A DNA stretch of 9,543 bases from an uncultured Lachnospiraceae bacterium (GCA_948665105.1 CAPNGW010000074.1:1-9543); one strand, 5' to 3'; counted from the stretch's first letter, positions 1 to 6,329 are shown. Notes: generated by a model not told the origin, from the letters alone. Translations and numbers: made by a program.

Positions 1-49
1 ACGAATGCAGGAGTCAAAGTCCTGTGCCTTACCGCTTGGCGATAGCCCA
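1..49 (-). tRNA. tRNA-Gln (anticodon TTG), partial
   Basis: This is the 5' part of a glutamine tRNA; the 3' end lies beyond the window start. On the minus strand it opens with TGGGCTATCGCCAAGCGGTA, the usual acceptor and D-arm start of bacterial tRNA-Gln. The anticodon loop CTTTGAC gives anticodon TTG (plus-strand positions 15-17), which reads CAA/CAG. It is the last visible member of the left tRNA cluster, 96 bp after tRNA-His. That is a longer gap than expected for a tightly packed operon, so it may be partly uncoupled from the genes before it. Confidence 0.93.
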
Positions 50-96
50 CTGCTAAGACATGGTTAGCTATCTGTCCATATCCGGACAACAAAAAT

Positions 97-109
97 CTGC
101 CACAGGCAG
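97..109 (-). terminator. Weak terminator-like hairpin between tRNA-His and tRNA-Gln
   Basis: On the minus strand CTGCC-TGT-GGCAG forms a 5-bp GC-rich stem with a 3-nt loop, followed after one A by five T (91-95). This has the layout of a weak intrinsic terminator or attenuator inside the tRNA cluster, but the stem is short. It may only reduce readthrough into tRNA-Gln, or it may be a processing landmark. Confidence 0.35.
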
Positions 110-145
110 TTTCCGTACACAATGGCAAAAGGCCCATGCTTTGCA

Positions 146-220
146 GGTGGATAAAGGGATTCGAACCCTTGGCCTCCAGAGCCACAATCTGGCGCGCTAA
201 CCAACTGCGCTATACCCACC
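146..220 (-). tRNA. tRNA-His (anticodon GTG)
   Basis: This is a complete 75-nt histidine tRNA. The anticodon loop is ATTGTGG, giving GTG for CAC/CAT codons. The extra G at position -1 pairs with C73, the identity element of tRNA-His, when the acceptor stem is aligned (GTGGGTA with TATCCAC). The T-loop is TTCGAAT. CCA is not encoded: the bases after C73 read TGC. It lies between tRNA-Arg(TCT) and tRNA-Gln on the same strand. Confidence 0.97.
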
Positions 221-229
221 ATAAAAATC

Positions 230-258
230 AGGAAAGCTCCCAATCAACACCCTTTCCT
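230..258 (-). other. Spacer hairpin with U-run between tRNA-Arg and tRNA-His
   Basis: On the minus strand AGGAAAG (258-252) pairs with CTTTCCT (236-230) across a 15-nt loop, and the sequence then continues GATTTTTAT. The arrangement resembles a weak terminator or a processing stem between tRNAs. The long loop makes terminator activity uncertain. Confidence 0.35.
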
Positions 259-270
259 AAGAAAGAGTAA

Positions 271-344
<74 letters not shown>

Positions 345-374
345 ATATTATATCGGCTAATTCACAATACAAAT

Positions 375-468
375 TACTAAACTCAGACTTGTCCTCGTTA
401 AGTGATTTGCACGCATCGCACTAAATTCAAGCTTCGCTGTGCTTGCTCTCATTAAGTGCTCATAGCAA
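375..468. repeat. Imperfect repeat and inverted-repeat spacer element
   Basis: The 124-bp spacer between tRNA-Gly and tRNA-Arg(TCT) contains two 17-bp copies at 388-404 and 442-458 that match at 14 positions (core CTC-G/A-TTAAGTG). Between them, on the minus strand, CAAGC and GCTTG form a hairpin (443-425), flanked by GCACTTAA and TTTAGTGC as outer near-complementary arms. It looks like a small intergenic repeat unit, but a family cannot be shown from one window. Confidence 0.4.
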
Positions 469-539
469 AGCGGGTGATGGGAATCGAACCCACGTATCCA
501 GCTTGGAAGGCTGGTGTTCTACCATTGAACTACACCCGC
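469..539 (-). tRNA. tRNA-Gly (anticodon TCC)
   Basis: This is a complete 71-nt glycine tRNA. The anticodon loop CTTCCAA gives TCC, which reads GGA/GGG. The acceptor GCGGGTG pairs fully with CACCCGC, and the discriminator is T (U73), as usual for bacterial tRNA-Gly. The short D-loop explains the small size. CCA is not encoded. It lies 9 bp after tRNA-Pro, so the two are surely cotranscribed. Confidence 0.97.
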
Positions 540-548
540 ATAATCCAG

Positions 549-623
549 TCGGGGTGACAGGATTCGAACCTGCGACCTCCTGGTCCCAAACCAGGCGCTC
601 TAGCCAAGCTGAGCCACACCCCG
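549..623 (-). tRNA. tRNA-Pro (anticodon TGG)
   Basis: This is a complete 75-nt proline tRNA and the first gene of the left cluster. The anticodon stem CCTGG/CCAGG encloses TTTGGGA, giving TGG, which can read most CCN codons. The acceptor CGGGGTG pairs with CACCCCG, and the discriminator is A. CCA is not encoded. About 34 nt separate it from the transcription start predicted from the promoter at 664-692. Confidence 0.97.
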
Positions 624-663
624 TCTCCACAGGTTCTCTGTAAAATGCCGTGACACAAATAGT

Positions 664-692
664 ATTATATTATAGCCTCGATAAATTGTCAA
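664..692 (-). promoter_or_regulatory. Consensus sigma-A promoter of the left tRNA cluster
   Basis: On the minus strand TTGACA (692-687) and TATAAT (669-664) are separated by exactly 17 bp, a perfect match to the housekeeping consensus. A second overlapping TATAAT lies at 674-669. The predicted start near position 657 gives a short leader before tRNA-Pro. Such strength fits stable RNA genes. The AT-rich stretch upstream (693-712) could act as an UP element. Confidence 0.88.
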
Positions 693-712
693 TAAAATTT
701 TAAACTTTTTTA

Positions 713-1195
713 CTACTCCTGCACATATTCCAGACTAAATGCGGCCTCCCCCTTATCATCGGTTTCCATGCGGATATAGGAAGGCTTATGCCCCTCCTGG
801 CGGGGATATGACAGGCTGCCGGGATTTAATGTAATCAGATGCCTTCCATAGTCAATAAGCGGCCGGTGGGTGTGTCCGAACATCACAATGTCAAATTTCC
901 GGCTCTCCGCCTCGCTCTTAATTTCCCCAAGGCCGATGGTCACAAAGTAATAATGACCGTGGGTGATAAGGGCCCGATATTTTCCCAGTGTCAATTCCTT
1001 TTCCCGGGGGAGCTCCGTAAAGAAGTCGCTGTTCCCGGACACAATCTCCAAAGGGCAGCCTGCCATCCGGGCAATCTCCTCCTCACATCCTTCCGCATCC
1101 CCCAGATGGATTAACATGTCCGGGGTCTCCTTTTCCAGTACCCGCTTCAGGTTACTGTGATCTCTGTGGGTATCACTGACAATCAGAATCTTCAT
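713..1195 (-). CDS. YfcE/MJ0936-family metallophosphoesterase
   Basis: This 160-residue calcineurin-like phosphoesterase is of the small YfcE/YsnB type, cytosolic, with no signal peptide. Family members hydrolyse phosphodiesters using two metal ions; the natural substrate is not clear. The metal-binding motifs are all present in order: D8-T9-H10, G32-D33, G54-N55-S56-D57 (the usual GNxD), T78-H79-G80-H81 and G107-H108-T109-H110. The family-typical N124-P125-G126-S127 follows. It starts 4 bp after the rdgB stop, and its binding site AGAGGT (1204-1209) lies inside the end of rdgB, so the two are probably translationally coupled. The same pair occurs as ysnA-ysnB in B. subtilis. It is the last gene of the operon. 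No hairpin terminator follows before the tRNA promoter, so some readthrough into the tRNA cluster is possible. Confidence 0.93.
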   Translation of the reverse strand: MKILIVSDTHRDHSNLKRVLEKETPDMLIHLGDAEGCEEEIARMAGCPLEIVSGNSDFFTELPREKELTLGKYRALITHGHYYFVTIGLGEIKSEAESRKFDIVMFGHTHRPLIDYGRHLITLNPGSLSYPRQEGHKPSYIRMETDDKGEAAFSLEYVQE

Positions 1196-1199
1196 TTCC

Positions 1200-1805
1200 T
1201 TATACCTCTGCTTCCAAATATACCTTCAATTCTTCTTTCATGGCCCGAAGCGCCTTTCCTCTGTGGCTCAATCTGTTCTTCTGCTCCATGGTAAGCTGTG
1301 CCGTAGAGCATCTGTACTCCGGCACATAGAAAATGGGGTCGTAGCCGAAGCCATTCTCTCCCGCCGGTGCATGGCCAATATAGCCTTCTATGGTTCCCCG
1401 GGTGGTAATAACCCTCCCATCCGGCAAAGCTGCCGCAATCACGCAGACAAACCGTGCTGTCCGCTGCTCCATCTCCACACCCTCCAGGCGGTCAAGAAGC
1501 ATCTGATTCTTAATGCTGTAGGGCGTATCCTCTCCGGCATACCGGGCGGAATATACCCCCGGCTCCTTATTCAGGTAATCAATCTCCAGGCCGGAATCGT
1601 CAGCCAGGACAATTTCCCCGGTCAGCTCCCCAATGGTCTTTGCCTTGATAATGGCATTTTCCTGAAATGTTGTGCCATTTTCCTCAATGTCTGCATGGAT
1701 GCCCGCCTCCTGCATGGAGAGTATCTCCACACCCTCCATGTCCAGAATAACCTTTATTTCCTTTAGCTTTCCTTCATTGCCTGTGGCAAAAATAATTTTT
1801 TTCAT
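1200..1805 (-). CDS. rdgB: XTP/dITP diphosphatase (RdgB/HAM1 family)
   Basis: This is a 201-residue house-cleaning pyrophosphatase. The family converts XTP, ITP and dITP to monophosphates and pyrophosphate, keeping deaminated purines out of DNA and RNA. Diagnostic motifs are visible: TGNEGK at 8-13 (substrate and phosphate binding), E49-N50-A51, D69-D70-S71-G72-L73 with the likely catalytic Asp, PGVYSARYAG at 82-91, GENGFGYDPIF at 149-159, and SHRGKAL at 180-186. The length is normal for the family. The start codon shares one base with the stop of the amidase gene (TGATG). A strong binding site GAGGAGGG (1812-1819) sits 6-7 nt upstream, inside the amidase gene, so coupled translation is likely. 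Confidence 0.97.
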   Translation of the reverse strand: MKKIIFATGNEGKLKEIKVILDMEGVEILSMQEAGIHADIEENGTTFQENAIIKAKTIGELTGEIVLADDSGLEIDYLNKEPGVYSARYAGEDTPYSIKNQMLLDRLEGVEMEQRTARFVCVIAAALPDGRVITTRGTIEGYIGHAPAGENGFGYDPIFYVPEYRCSTAQLTMEQKNRLSHRGKALRAMKEELKVYLEAEV

Positions 1806-2863
1806 CAGAAGCCCTCCTCAAAAGCCCGCAAAATTCCGTTGTAGATACCCTGTGCAGCTTTTTTTTGATACTCCGGCGTACCTAAGCTGGCCAATTCTTC
1901 CCGGTTGGTCATAAATCCCACTTCCACCAGCCCCACCGGCACCTGGCTGGTTCTTATAATGTAGATACTGTTTCCCTTTGTCACTCCCCGGTTCCTGCTT
2001 CCAGTCACCGCTGTGGTCTCATCCACCAGAATCTGAGACAGGTGTTTTGTGCCCAGAGGCTCCTCCGGCTTCTTTTCATCATACATGACCTCTGTGCCAT
2101 TGTAGCTTGACATCTGTCCGTCGCTGGTGGAATTGTTGTGTATGCTCACGAACACATTTGCATCAGATTTATTGGCAAGCTGCACCCTGGCATCCAGACT
2201 GATATCGGAATCATCCGTTCTGGTATAGTACACCTTCCAATCCGTATGCTCATCCAGAAGGGCCTTAAGCTCCAAAAGAATCGCCAGATTCAACTCCTTC
2301 TCATAAACTCCCTGCTTCACCGCACCCGGTTGTCCACCGCCGTGTCCGGCATCAATCACCAGCACCTTATCATACAGCTCCCGGGGAGGAATAAAGTCAA
2401 GGCAGAGCCAGGAATCCTCCACGGATGCCTCAATCTCATAAACCTTATCCAGCACCACTTCAATCACCCCTCCATCCCTGCTGCTTCCCAGCGTCAGGTC
2501 ATTGATGTGGTCGCTCTTACCCAAAAGGGGATGCTCAACATAATATTCCTGGTCAATGCCCGGTATCGTGATGGTGACAGCCTGGGTGAGGGGATTGCTC
2601 TCCACCTCCAAGGCTTCCAGCTCCATTCCCTCCGGCAGTTCTATCTGCATTTGATGAGTGAGCACAGTCTCCTTCTGCTCCTCCGCCTGAGCCGTATGAT
2701 AATCCATCAGCTCCATACCGGAAATTTTCTCCGTCTCCGACTCCTGTTCCTTTTCAAAACCAAAACTGCCCTGCACCAAAGCCTGATTGGTGACAATCAA
2801 GCTTGTGAGAATCACCAATCCCCCCATAAGCAATGCAGATATCTTCCGTATTTTTTCCTCCAT
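1805..2863 (-). CDS. N-acetylmuramoyl-L-alanine amidase (Amidase_3), membrane-anchored
   Basis: This is a zinc amidase that cleaves the bond between N-acetylmuramic acid and L-alanine in peptidoglycan, acting outside the membrane. With 352 residues it has a short basic start, a hydrophobic segment at about 8-30 (signal anchor or uncleaved signal), an acidic linker, a beta-rich region at about 65-160 resembling AMIN-type wall-targeting domains, and the catalytic domain at about 165-350. The zinc ligands are H173 (in DAGHGG), E188 (in YEKELN) and H242 (in SIHNN). The catalytic Glu is E314 in EVGFMTN. An in-frame GTG at 2878 would add five residues, but it overlaps the upstream stop and has no binding site. 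The ATG at 2863 has AAAGG 7 nt upstream, so I prefer it. The upstream gene encodes a peptidase, suggesting joint work at the cell surface; roles in wall turnover, separation or sporulation are all open. Confidence 0.94.
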   Translation of the reverse strand: MEEKIRKISALLMGGLVILTSLIVTNQALVQGSFGFEKEQESETEKISGMELMDYHTAQAEEQKETVLTHQMQIELPEGMELEALEVESNPLTQAVTITIPGIDQEYYVEHPLLGKSDHINDLTLGSSRDGGVIEVVLDKVYEIEASVEDSWLCLDFIPPRELYDKVLVIDAGHGGGQPGAVKQGVYEKELNLAILLELKALLDEHTDWKVYYTRTDDSDISLDARVQLANKSDANVFVSIHNNSTSDGQMSSYNGTEVMYDEKKPEEPLGTKHLSQILVDETTAVTGSRNRGVTKGNSIYIIRTSQVPVGLVEVGFMTNREELASLGTPEYQKKAAQGIYNGILRAFEEGF

Positions 2864-2870
2864 CGTACTG

Positions 2871-2875
2871 CCTTT
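2871..2875 (-). promoter_or_regulatory. Ribosome binding site that decides the amidase start
   Basis: AAAGG on the minus strand lies 7 nt upstream of the ATG at 2863 and downstream of the alternative GTG at 2878. It can therefore only serve the ATG. It is weaker than the AGGAGG sites of the neighbours, so ribosomes finishing the peptidase gene (stop at 2880-2878) may contribute by reinitiation. Confidence 0.55.
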
Positions 2876-2877
2876 CA

Positions 2878-4581
2878 CTACTGGTTGTCACTGTAGACCT
2901 TCAGACATATATTGCTGTCCTGGGTCTCTTCCACACTCTCCCAACGGCTCCCGGAGGCGCTGATATAGCCCTTCCCGTCGGTGATATCCACTGTACTGGT
3001 AAATTCGTCCGCCACATATTCGATGGCAAGAGGCTTATCGGTTCCCGGCGTTTTCAGATAGAGGACCACCGCATACTGCTCTCCTGCGTCCACAGAAACC
3101 TGCTGCTCAAAATCTATGGTATAATAGCCGGGATTGCCTAACTGCCCCTGTGCCACCAGTGTACGGTTCACAAAGGACCCTTCGTCCTCAAATTTGCGCA
3201 CCACGTACAACTCATATTCCGTGGCCCTGCCCACTGCGTAAAAGCCTGCCGCCCGCAGGACTTCATTGGCACCGGCCGTGTATACATTGGCACCGTAGAT
3301 ACTGTCCGAGCCGTATCCCAGCTGCCCCACCCAGCCGCACAAATCCGTCTGATAAATATTATCGTAATTGTCAGTCCCTTCAATTCCGGTGTATACCAGA
3401 TTGTGGGTACCCACGTTGACGTCATAGTAAGAAATGTAGAATACTCCGTCCTGTCCAAAGGTGCTTCCCCAGCTGTTCTGGCAGATAAAGGCGCCGTCAC
3501 CCTCCACCTCCAAATTGAAATTGGCCCTGGAATAATTGTCGTCCCAGCCGATAATCAGAACGTCATGGTTGGATTTCTCCGTTCCGATATAACAGTAGCT
3601 GTTGGAATCGGCGTTGTAGTATTTGGAGCCCTGATTGCTGCCCAGGGCACTGTAGATGGAAGTCTGCACACCGCCATACTGAAACACTGCTTCTTTGATT
3701 TTCTCAAAGTCCTTGTGCTCAATGAGCTGAATCTCCTGCACATGTTTCACAGGCTTTAAGCCATCCGGAGAGACATTGTCTCCGTATGGGTCGTCTGCCT
3801 CGTACACCGGTCCCTGCCAGGAAGTCAGATACGCCATGCCCATTCCGTAATTTCCGCCGTCCACCTGGGTCAGATAAAAGCTGTTCTTAAGGGACATATG
3901 ATCCGGGGACAACTCCAGCTCCTCCTCCGGCAGCATGGCTGATTCCATGGCAGACAGCGCCGCGAAAGCCCAGCAGGTTCCAAAGCCGCCCTGATTTTTT
4001 ACCCGGGGCATCCGTCCCCTTTCCCTCAGGTCATAGCTTGCCGGAAGAATACTCTCTCCGTTTGCATTGTCCCGGGCCACCGCCTGATTATCCTGGATAT
4101 CCCAGTCGTAGGAATAATTCAAAAGCTCCGAGACCGCATCCGCCGGAACGTAATATTCGCCATCCGCATATGCCATGGCTGCAGTCAGGGGGCGTTGCTC
4201 CTTATTGACCTCCACTCCGGGTTCATCCAGAGTAAACAAAATCGTATCCTCTCTTTTTTCTATCAACAGTTTATTTTCCTCATAGAGATGAGTACTACAG
4301 TGAAAACTGTCCCGCAACAAAGATACCGGCAGCATCAGGGTCAAATCCTGATTCATAAAAATTCCGGTATCCGAGCTTTTCCATTCTTTATTATCTATAT
4401 AAACCGAGATTTCCTTCTCGTTCACGCTCTCCGCAATCAGAGGATTCCACATCTCTGATTTCAGGTTGGCCCCCCGGAACGTATCCACCTGCTCAAAGCC
4501 GCTCCACAGACCGCCAAATTTCAGTGCCAGAGCCGCCAAAAGCGCCAGAAGCATTCCTATGTATTTCTTTAAATTTCGCAC
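2878..4581 (-). CDS. C1-family (papain-like) cysteine peptidase with lectin-like domain
   Basis: This 567-residue exported or membrane-anchored cysteine peptidase begins with a basic start and hydrophobic segment at about 5-28. A domain at about 55-170 resembles the copper-amine-oxidase N-terminal-like fold, with its paired LMLPVSLL and YYVPADAV segments. The papain domain at about 180-390 has LPASYDLRE at its start and the catalytic set Q196 (KNQGG), C202 (GTCWAF), H339 (SNHDVLIIGWDD) and N369 (CQNSWG). From about 395 to the end a beta-rich region fits the lectin-like domain found after such peptidases in Clostridia (YDNIYQTD, GANVYTA, AAGFYAVGR). The start is a GTG with AGGAGG (4586-4591) 4 nt upstream. 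It lies 18 bp after the methyltransferase gene and overlaps the amidase region. The substrate is unknown; peptide or glycoprotein processing at the surface is an inference from the domains. All catalytic residues are intact. Confidence 0.92.
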   Translation of the reverse strand: MRNLKKYIGMLLALLAALALKFGGLWSGFEQVDTFRGANLKSEMWNPLIAESVNEKEISVYIDNKEWKSSDTGIFMNQDLTLMLPVSLLRDSFHCSTHLYEENKLLIEKREDTILFTLDEPGVEVNKEQRPLTAAMAYADGEYYVPADAVSELLNYSYDWDIQDNQAVARDNANGESILPASYDLRERGRMPRVKNQGGFGTCWAFAALSAMESAMLPEEELELSPDHMSLKNSFYLTQVDGGNYGMGMAYLTSWQGPVYEADDPYGDNVSPDGLKPVKHVQEIQLIEHKDFEKIKEAVFQYGGVQTSIYSALGSNQGSKYYNADSNSYCYIGTEKSNHDVLIIGWDDNYSRANFNLEVEGDGAFICQNSWGSTFGQDGVFYISYYDVNVGTHNLVYTGIEGTDNYDNIYQTDLCGWVGQLGYGSDSIYGANVYTAGANEVLRAAGFYAVGRATEYELYVVRKFEDEGSFVNRTLVAQGQLGNPGYYTIDFEQQVSVDAGEQYAVVLYLKTPGTDKPLAIEYVADEFTSTVDITDGKGYISASGSRWESVEETQDSNICLKVYSDNQ

Positions 4582-4599
4582 GCCGCCTCCTAATTTGCT

Positions 4600-5757
4600 C
4601 TACTCCTTAAGGTTCCTCTTTGGGGGCTTGGGTCCCAAAAATTGGTAAAAATACGTCTTAAGCATTCCATTATATATTTTGCGGTTCTTATCCGCCTTTC
4701 TTCCAATGTAGCGTTCCGCATCTTCATAACCGGTAATCAGGTATGCGGACCAGGAGTCCAGACGATTCATAGCCTGGCCAATTTCCCCGTAAAGCTGTGG
4801 CAGCTCCTCTTTGTCTGCAATACGCTCCCCGTAGGGCGGATTGGTAATGAGAAAGCCGTATTTCTTTGGGTGACTGGTAGCCTCCACCGGGCGCTGCTGA
4901 AAGTGAATCAAATCCTCCACTCCGGCTCGCTTCGCATTCTCCCTGGCCACTTTTATCACCTGTGCGTCGATATCGTATCCCTGAATATCCACCTTAACGT
5001 CTAAATCTACCATATCCCGGGCCTCCTCCACCGCCTCATACCACAACTTCCGGTCAATGAAATTGGTCCAGGCCTCCGCCGTAAAGCTCCGGTTCATGCC
5101 TGGTGCAAGGTTGGCCGCCATCATGGCCGCCTCAATGGGAAAGGTACCACTGCCGCAAAAAGGATCCAGAAGAATACGTTCCTTCCGCCAGGGCGTCAAA
5201 AGAATCAGCGCTGCCGCCAAAGTCTCCGTGATGGGGGCTTTTCCGGTCATGGTGCGATAGCCTCTTTTGTGAAGAGATTCCCCGGTGGTGTCAAGTGCCA
5301 CCGTCACACGGTCTTTAAGCAAAAATAAACGCAGCGGATAGGGCGCTCCCGTCTCTGGAAACCACTCCTGGTGATAGCTCTGTTTCAGCCGTTCTACCAT
5401 GGCTTTTTTCGCAATGGATTGAATGTCCGAGGGGCTGAAGAGTTTACTCTTGATGGAGGATGCCTTTGTGACCCAGAATTTTCCGTCCTGGGGGATGTAG
5501 TTCTCCCAGGGAATCGCTTTGATTCCTTCAAAAAGCTCCTCAAAGGTCCCGGCCGGAAACTCCCCGGCTTTAATCAGGATGCGCTCTGCGGTCCGCAGAA
5601 AAATATTAGCCCTGCAAACGGCTTCCACATCTCCCTCAAAGGAAACTCTTCCGTCCTCCACATTGGTGATTTCATAGCCCAGGTCATAAATTTCCTTTTT
5701 CAAAACAGCTTCCAGGCCAAAATGGCAAGGAGCGATAATTTCAAATATACGATTCAT
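4600..5757 (-). CDS. THUMP-domain class I SAM-dependent RNA methyltransferase (RlmL N-domain/YpsC type)
   Basis: This 385-residue enzyme is expected to transfer methyl from S-adenosylmethionine to the N2 amine of a guanine in RNA. The family includes the m2G2445 part of E. coli RlmL and B. subtilis YpsC. The N-terminal THUMP region (about 45-160) binds RNA, and the Rossmann methyltransferase domain follows. SAM motif I is DPFCGSGT at 198-205, the acidic motif is GYDID at 260-264, and the catalytic motif is NPPYGER at 306-312. 23S rRNA is the likeliest substrate, but related archaeal and eukaryotic Trm14-type enzymes act on tRNA, so the exact base is uncertain. The start ATG at 5757 has GGAG (5765-5768) 7 nt upstream. 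It is the first gene of the operon, behind the promoter at 5846-5874. Confidence 0.93.
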   Translation of the reverse strand: MNRIFEIIAPCHFGLEAVLKKEIYDLGYEITNVEDGRVSFEGDVEAVCRANIFLRTAERILIKAGEFPAGTFEELFEGIKAIPWENYIPQDGKFWVTKASSIKSKLFSPSDIQSIAKKAMVERLKQSYHQEWFPETGAPYPLRLFLLKDRVTVALDTTGESLHKRGYRTMTGKAPITETLAAALILLTPWRKERILLDPFCGSGTFPIEAAMMAANLAPGMNRSFTAEAWTNFIDRKLWYEAVEEARDMVDLDVKVDIQGYDIDAQVIKVARENAKRAGVEDLIHFQQRPVEATSHPKKYGFLITNPPYGERIADKEELPQLYGEIGQAMNRLDSWSAYLITGYEDAERYIGRKADKNRKIYNGMLKTYFYQFLGPKPPKRNLKE

Positions 5758-5804
5758 TTATTTTCTCCATAAAATGGGGCATGTCTACACTGTGTTCCCC
5801 AGGC

Positions 5805-5832
5805 ATCAGAGAAAGCCGAAGCTTTCTCTGAT
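5805..5832 (-). promoter_or_regulatory. 5'-proximal UUCG-capped stem-loop in the operon leader
   Basis: On the minus strand a perfect 12-bp stem, ATCAGAGAAAGC with GCTTTCTCTGAT, is closed by TTCG in the very stable cUUCGg context. No U-run follows (next bases GCCTGGGG), so it is not a standard terminator. It begins about 7-8 nt after the start predicted from the promoter at 5846-5874. Stem-loops this close to a 5' end are known to protect bacterial mRNAs from decay, and that is the most likely role here. Confidence 0.75.
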
Positions 5833-5845
5833 ACCTACATTATTT

Positions 5846-5874
5846 ATCATATAGTCTTACTCTTTTACTGTCAA
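5846..5874 (-). promoter_or_regulatory. Sigma-A promoter of the five-gene operon
   Basis: On the minus strand TTGACA (5874-5869) and TATGAT (5851-5846) are 17 bp apart: perfect -35, five of six in the -10. The predicted start is near 5839, giving a leader of about 82 nt before the methyltransferase start codon. The -35 box lies only 21 bp from the rhodanese stop. No terminator is visible between them, so readthrough from the rhodanese gene may add to expression. Confidence 0.82.
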
Positions 5875-5894
5875 TATCTTTTCATTGGAAGAAA

Positions 5895-6197
5895 TCAATT
5901 TAAGTGACTTTCTTCCCAGGCCCTTATCCCGCCAATCACTGTGTAGACACGATACCCTTCCCTGCTCAACGCCTTGGCAGCCAGAAGGCTGGTGGCTCCC
6001 CTTTCACAGTAGAGAATATAGGTGATATTTTTTGACAGCTTTTCTTTGTATGCGTCAAGCTCCTGATAAGGAACATTGACTGCTCCTTCCAGATGGTACA
6101 GGCCATATTCCTCTCTGGTCCGCACATCCACCAGTCTGGTGTCCTTGTCCCGCAGACGTTTCTCCACCTCTTTAATGCCAATGGTTTGAAATTCCAT
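5895..6197 (-). CDS. Single-domain rhodanese-like sulfurtransferase
   Basis: This 100-residue cytosolic protein is one rhodanese domain. Such proteins carry sulfur as a persulfide on an active-site cysteine and pass it to acceptors such as cyanide, thiols or sulfur-relay partners. The family signatures are present: LVDVRTREEYGLYHLEGAVNVP at 22-42 (Asp-Val-Arg and the HLEGAVNVP stretch), active-site Cys64 in loop CERGAT at 64-69, and the C-terminal GGIRAWEE at 89-96. The six-residue active-site loop fits rhodanese-type sulfurtransferases rather than Cdc25-type phosphatases, which have seven. An open frame continues upstream to 6266, but the ATG at 6197 is preceded by AAGGAGGT with ideal spacing, so the extension is rejected. 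It has its own likely promoter and an upstream terminator, so it is probably monocistronic. The partner protein is unknown. Confidence 0.92.
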   Translation of the reverse strand: MEFQTIGIKEVEKRLRDKDTRLVDVRTREEYGLYHLEGAVNVPYQELDAYKEKLSKNITYILYCERGATSLLAAKALSREGYRVYTVIGGIRAWEESHLN

Positions 6198-6202
6198 AAC
6201 GC

Positions 6203-6210
6203 ACCTCCTT
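6203..6210 (-). promoter_or_regulatory. Strong Shine-Dalgarno that fixes the rhodanese start
   Basis: AAGGAGGT on the minus strand sits 5-6 nt before the ATG at 6197. It would lie inside the coding frame if translation began at 6266, so it supports the shorter 100-residue protein. Confidence 0.8.
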
Positions 6211-6222
6211 TTCGACCTTTTC

Positions 6223-6252
6223 ATTGTAAAATCTGACATCTTGGTCTGTAAA
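6223..6252 (-). promoter_or_regulatory. Likely sigma-A promoter of the rhodanese gene
   Basis: On the minus strand TTTACA (6252-6247) and TACAAT (6228-6223) are 18 bp apart, each matching the consensus at five of six positions. The predicted start near 6216 leaves a leader of about 19 nt including the binding site. The upstream terminator at 6298-6329 separates it from the previous gene. Confidence 0.6.
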
Positions 6253-6291
6253 GCAACAGAAAACACTTTCTACACGCTTTCTATCGCCATG

Positions 6292-6329
6292 AATAAAAAC
6301 AGATTGCAGGAAGGTTCCCACAATCTGTT
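6292..6329 (-). terminator. Intrinsic terminator of the Asn/Gln-rich gene
   Basis: On the minus strand AACAGATTG pairs with CAATCTGTT as a 9-bp lower stem. GGAA pairs with TTCC above a small internal mismatch. The stem runs into TTTTTATT (6299-6292). It lies 46 bp after the stop of the small gene and upstream of the rhodanese promoter. Confidence 0.8.

Noticed and set aside
347..352. TATAAT on the minus strand just before tRNA-Arg(TCT)
   Set aside because: It lies 3 bp from the mature tRNA 5' end, so the start would fall inside the tRNA, and no acceptable -35 stands 16-18 bp upstream.
443..643. Plus-strand open frame of 66 codons across tRNA-Gly and tRNA-Pro
   Set aside because: It is antisense to two well-formed tRNA genes; the translated conserved T-arm and anticodon sequence is a known source of false proteins in databases.
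2138..2896. Long plus-strand 252-codon frame opposite the amidase
   Set aside because: It is antisense to a gene with complete zinc and catalytic motifs, and the product has no recognisable domain; it is an effect of codon bias.
3168..3500. Minus-strand 110-codon frame inside the peptidase gene, checked as a possible frameshifted gene piece
   Set aside because: The main frame is uninterrupted with all catalytic residues, so this is an alternative-frame shadow without its own start signals.
5781..5952. Short complementary words GTGTAGACA near 5790 and 5942 as a long-range pairing
   Set aside because: Only about nine bases match and one copy lies in the rhodanese coding region outside the predicted leader; chance is sufficient.
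6198..6266. Upstream extension of the rhodanese frame to an ATG at 6266
   Set aside because: The extension has no family similarity, and AAGGAGGT at 6203-6210 clearly serves the ATG at 6197.
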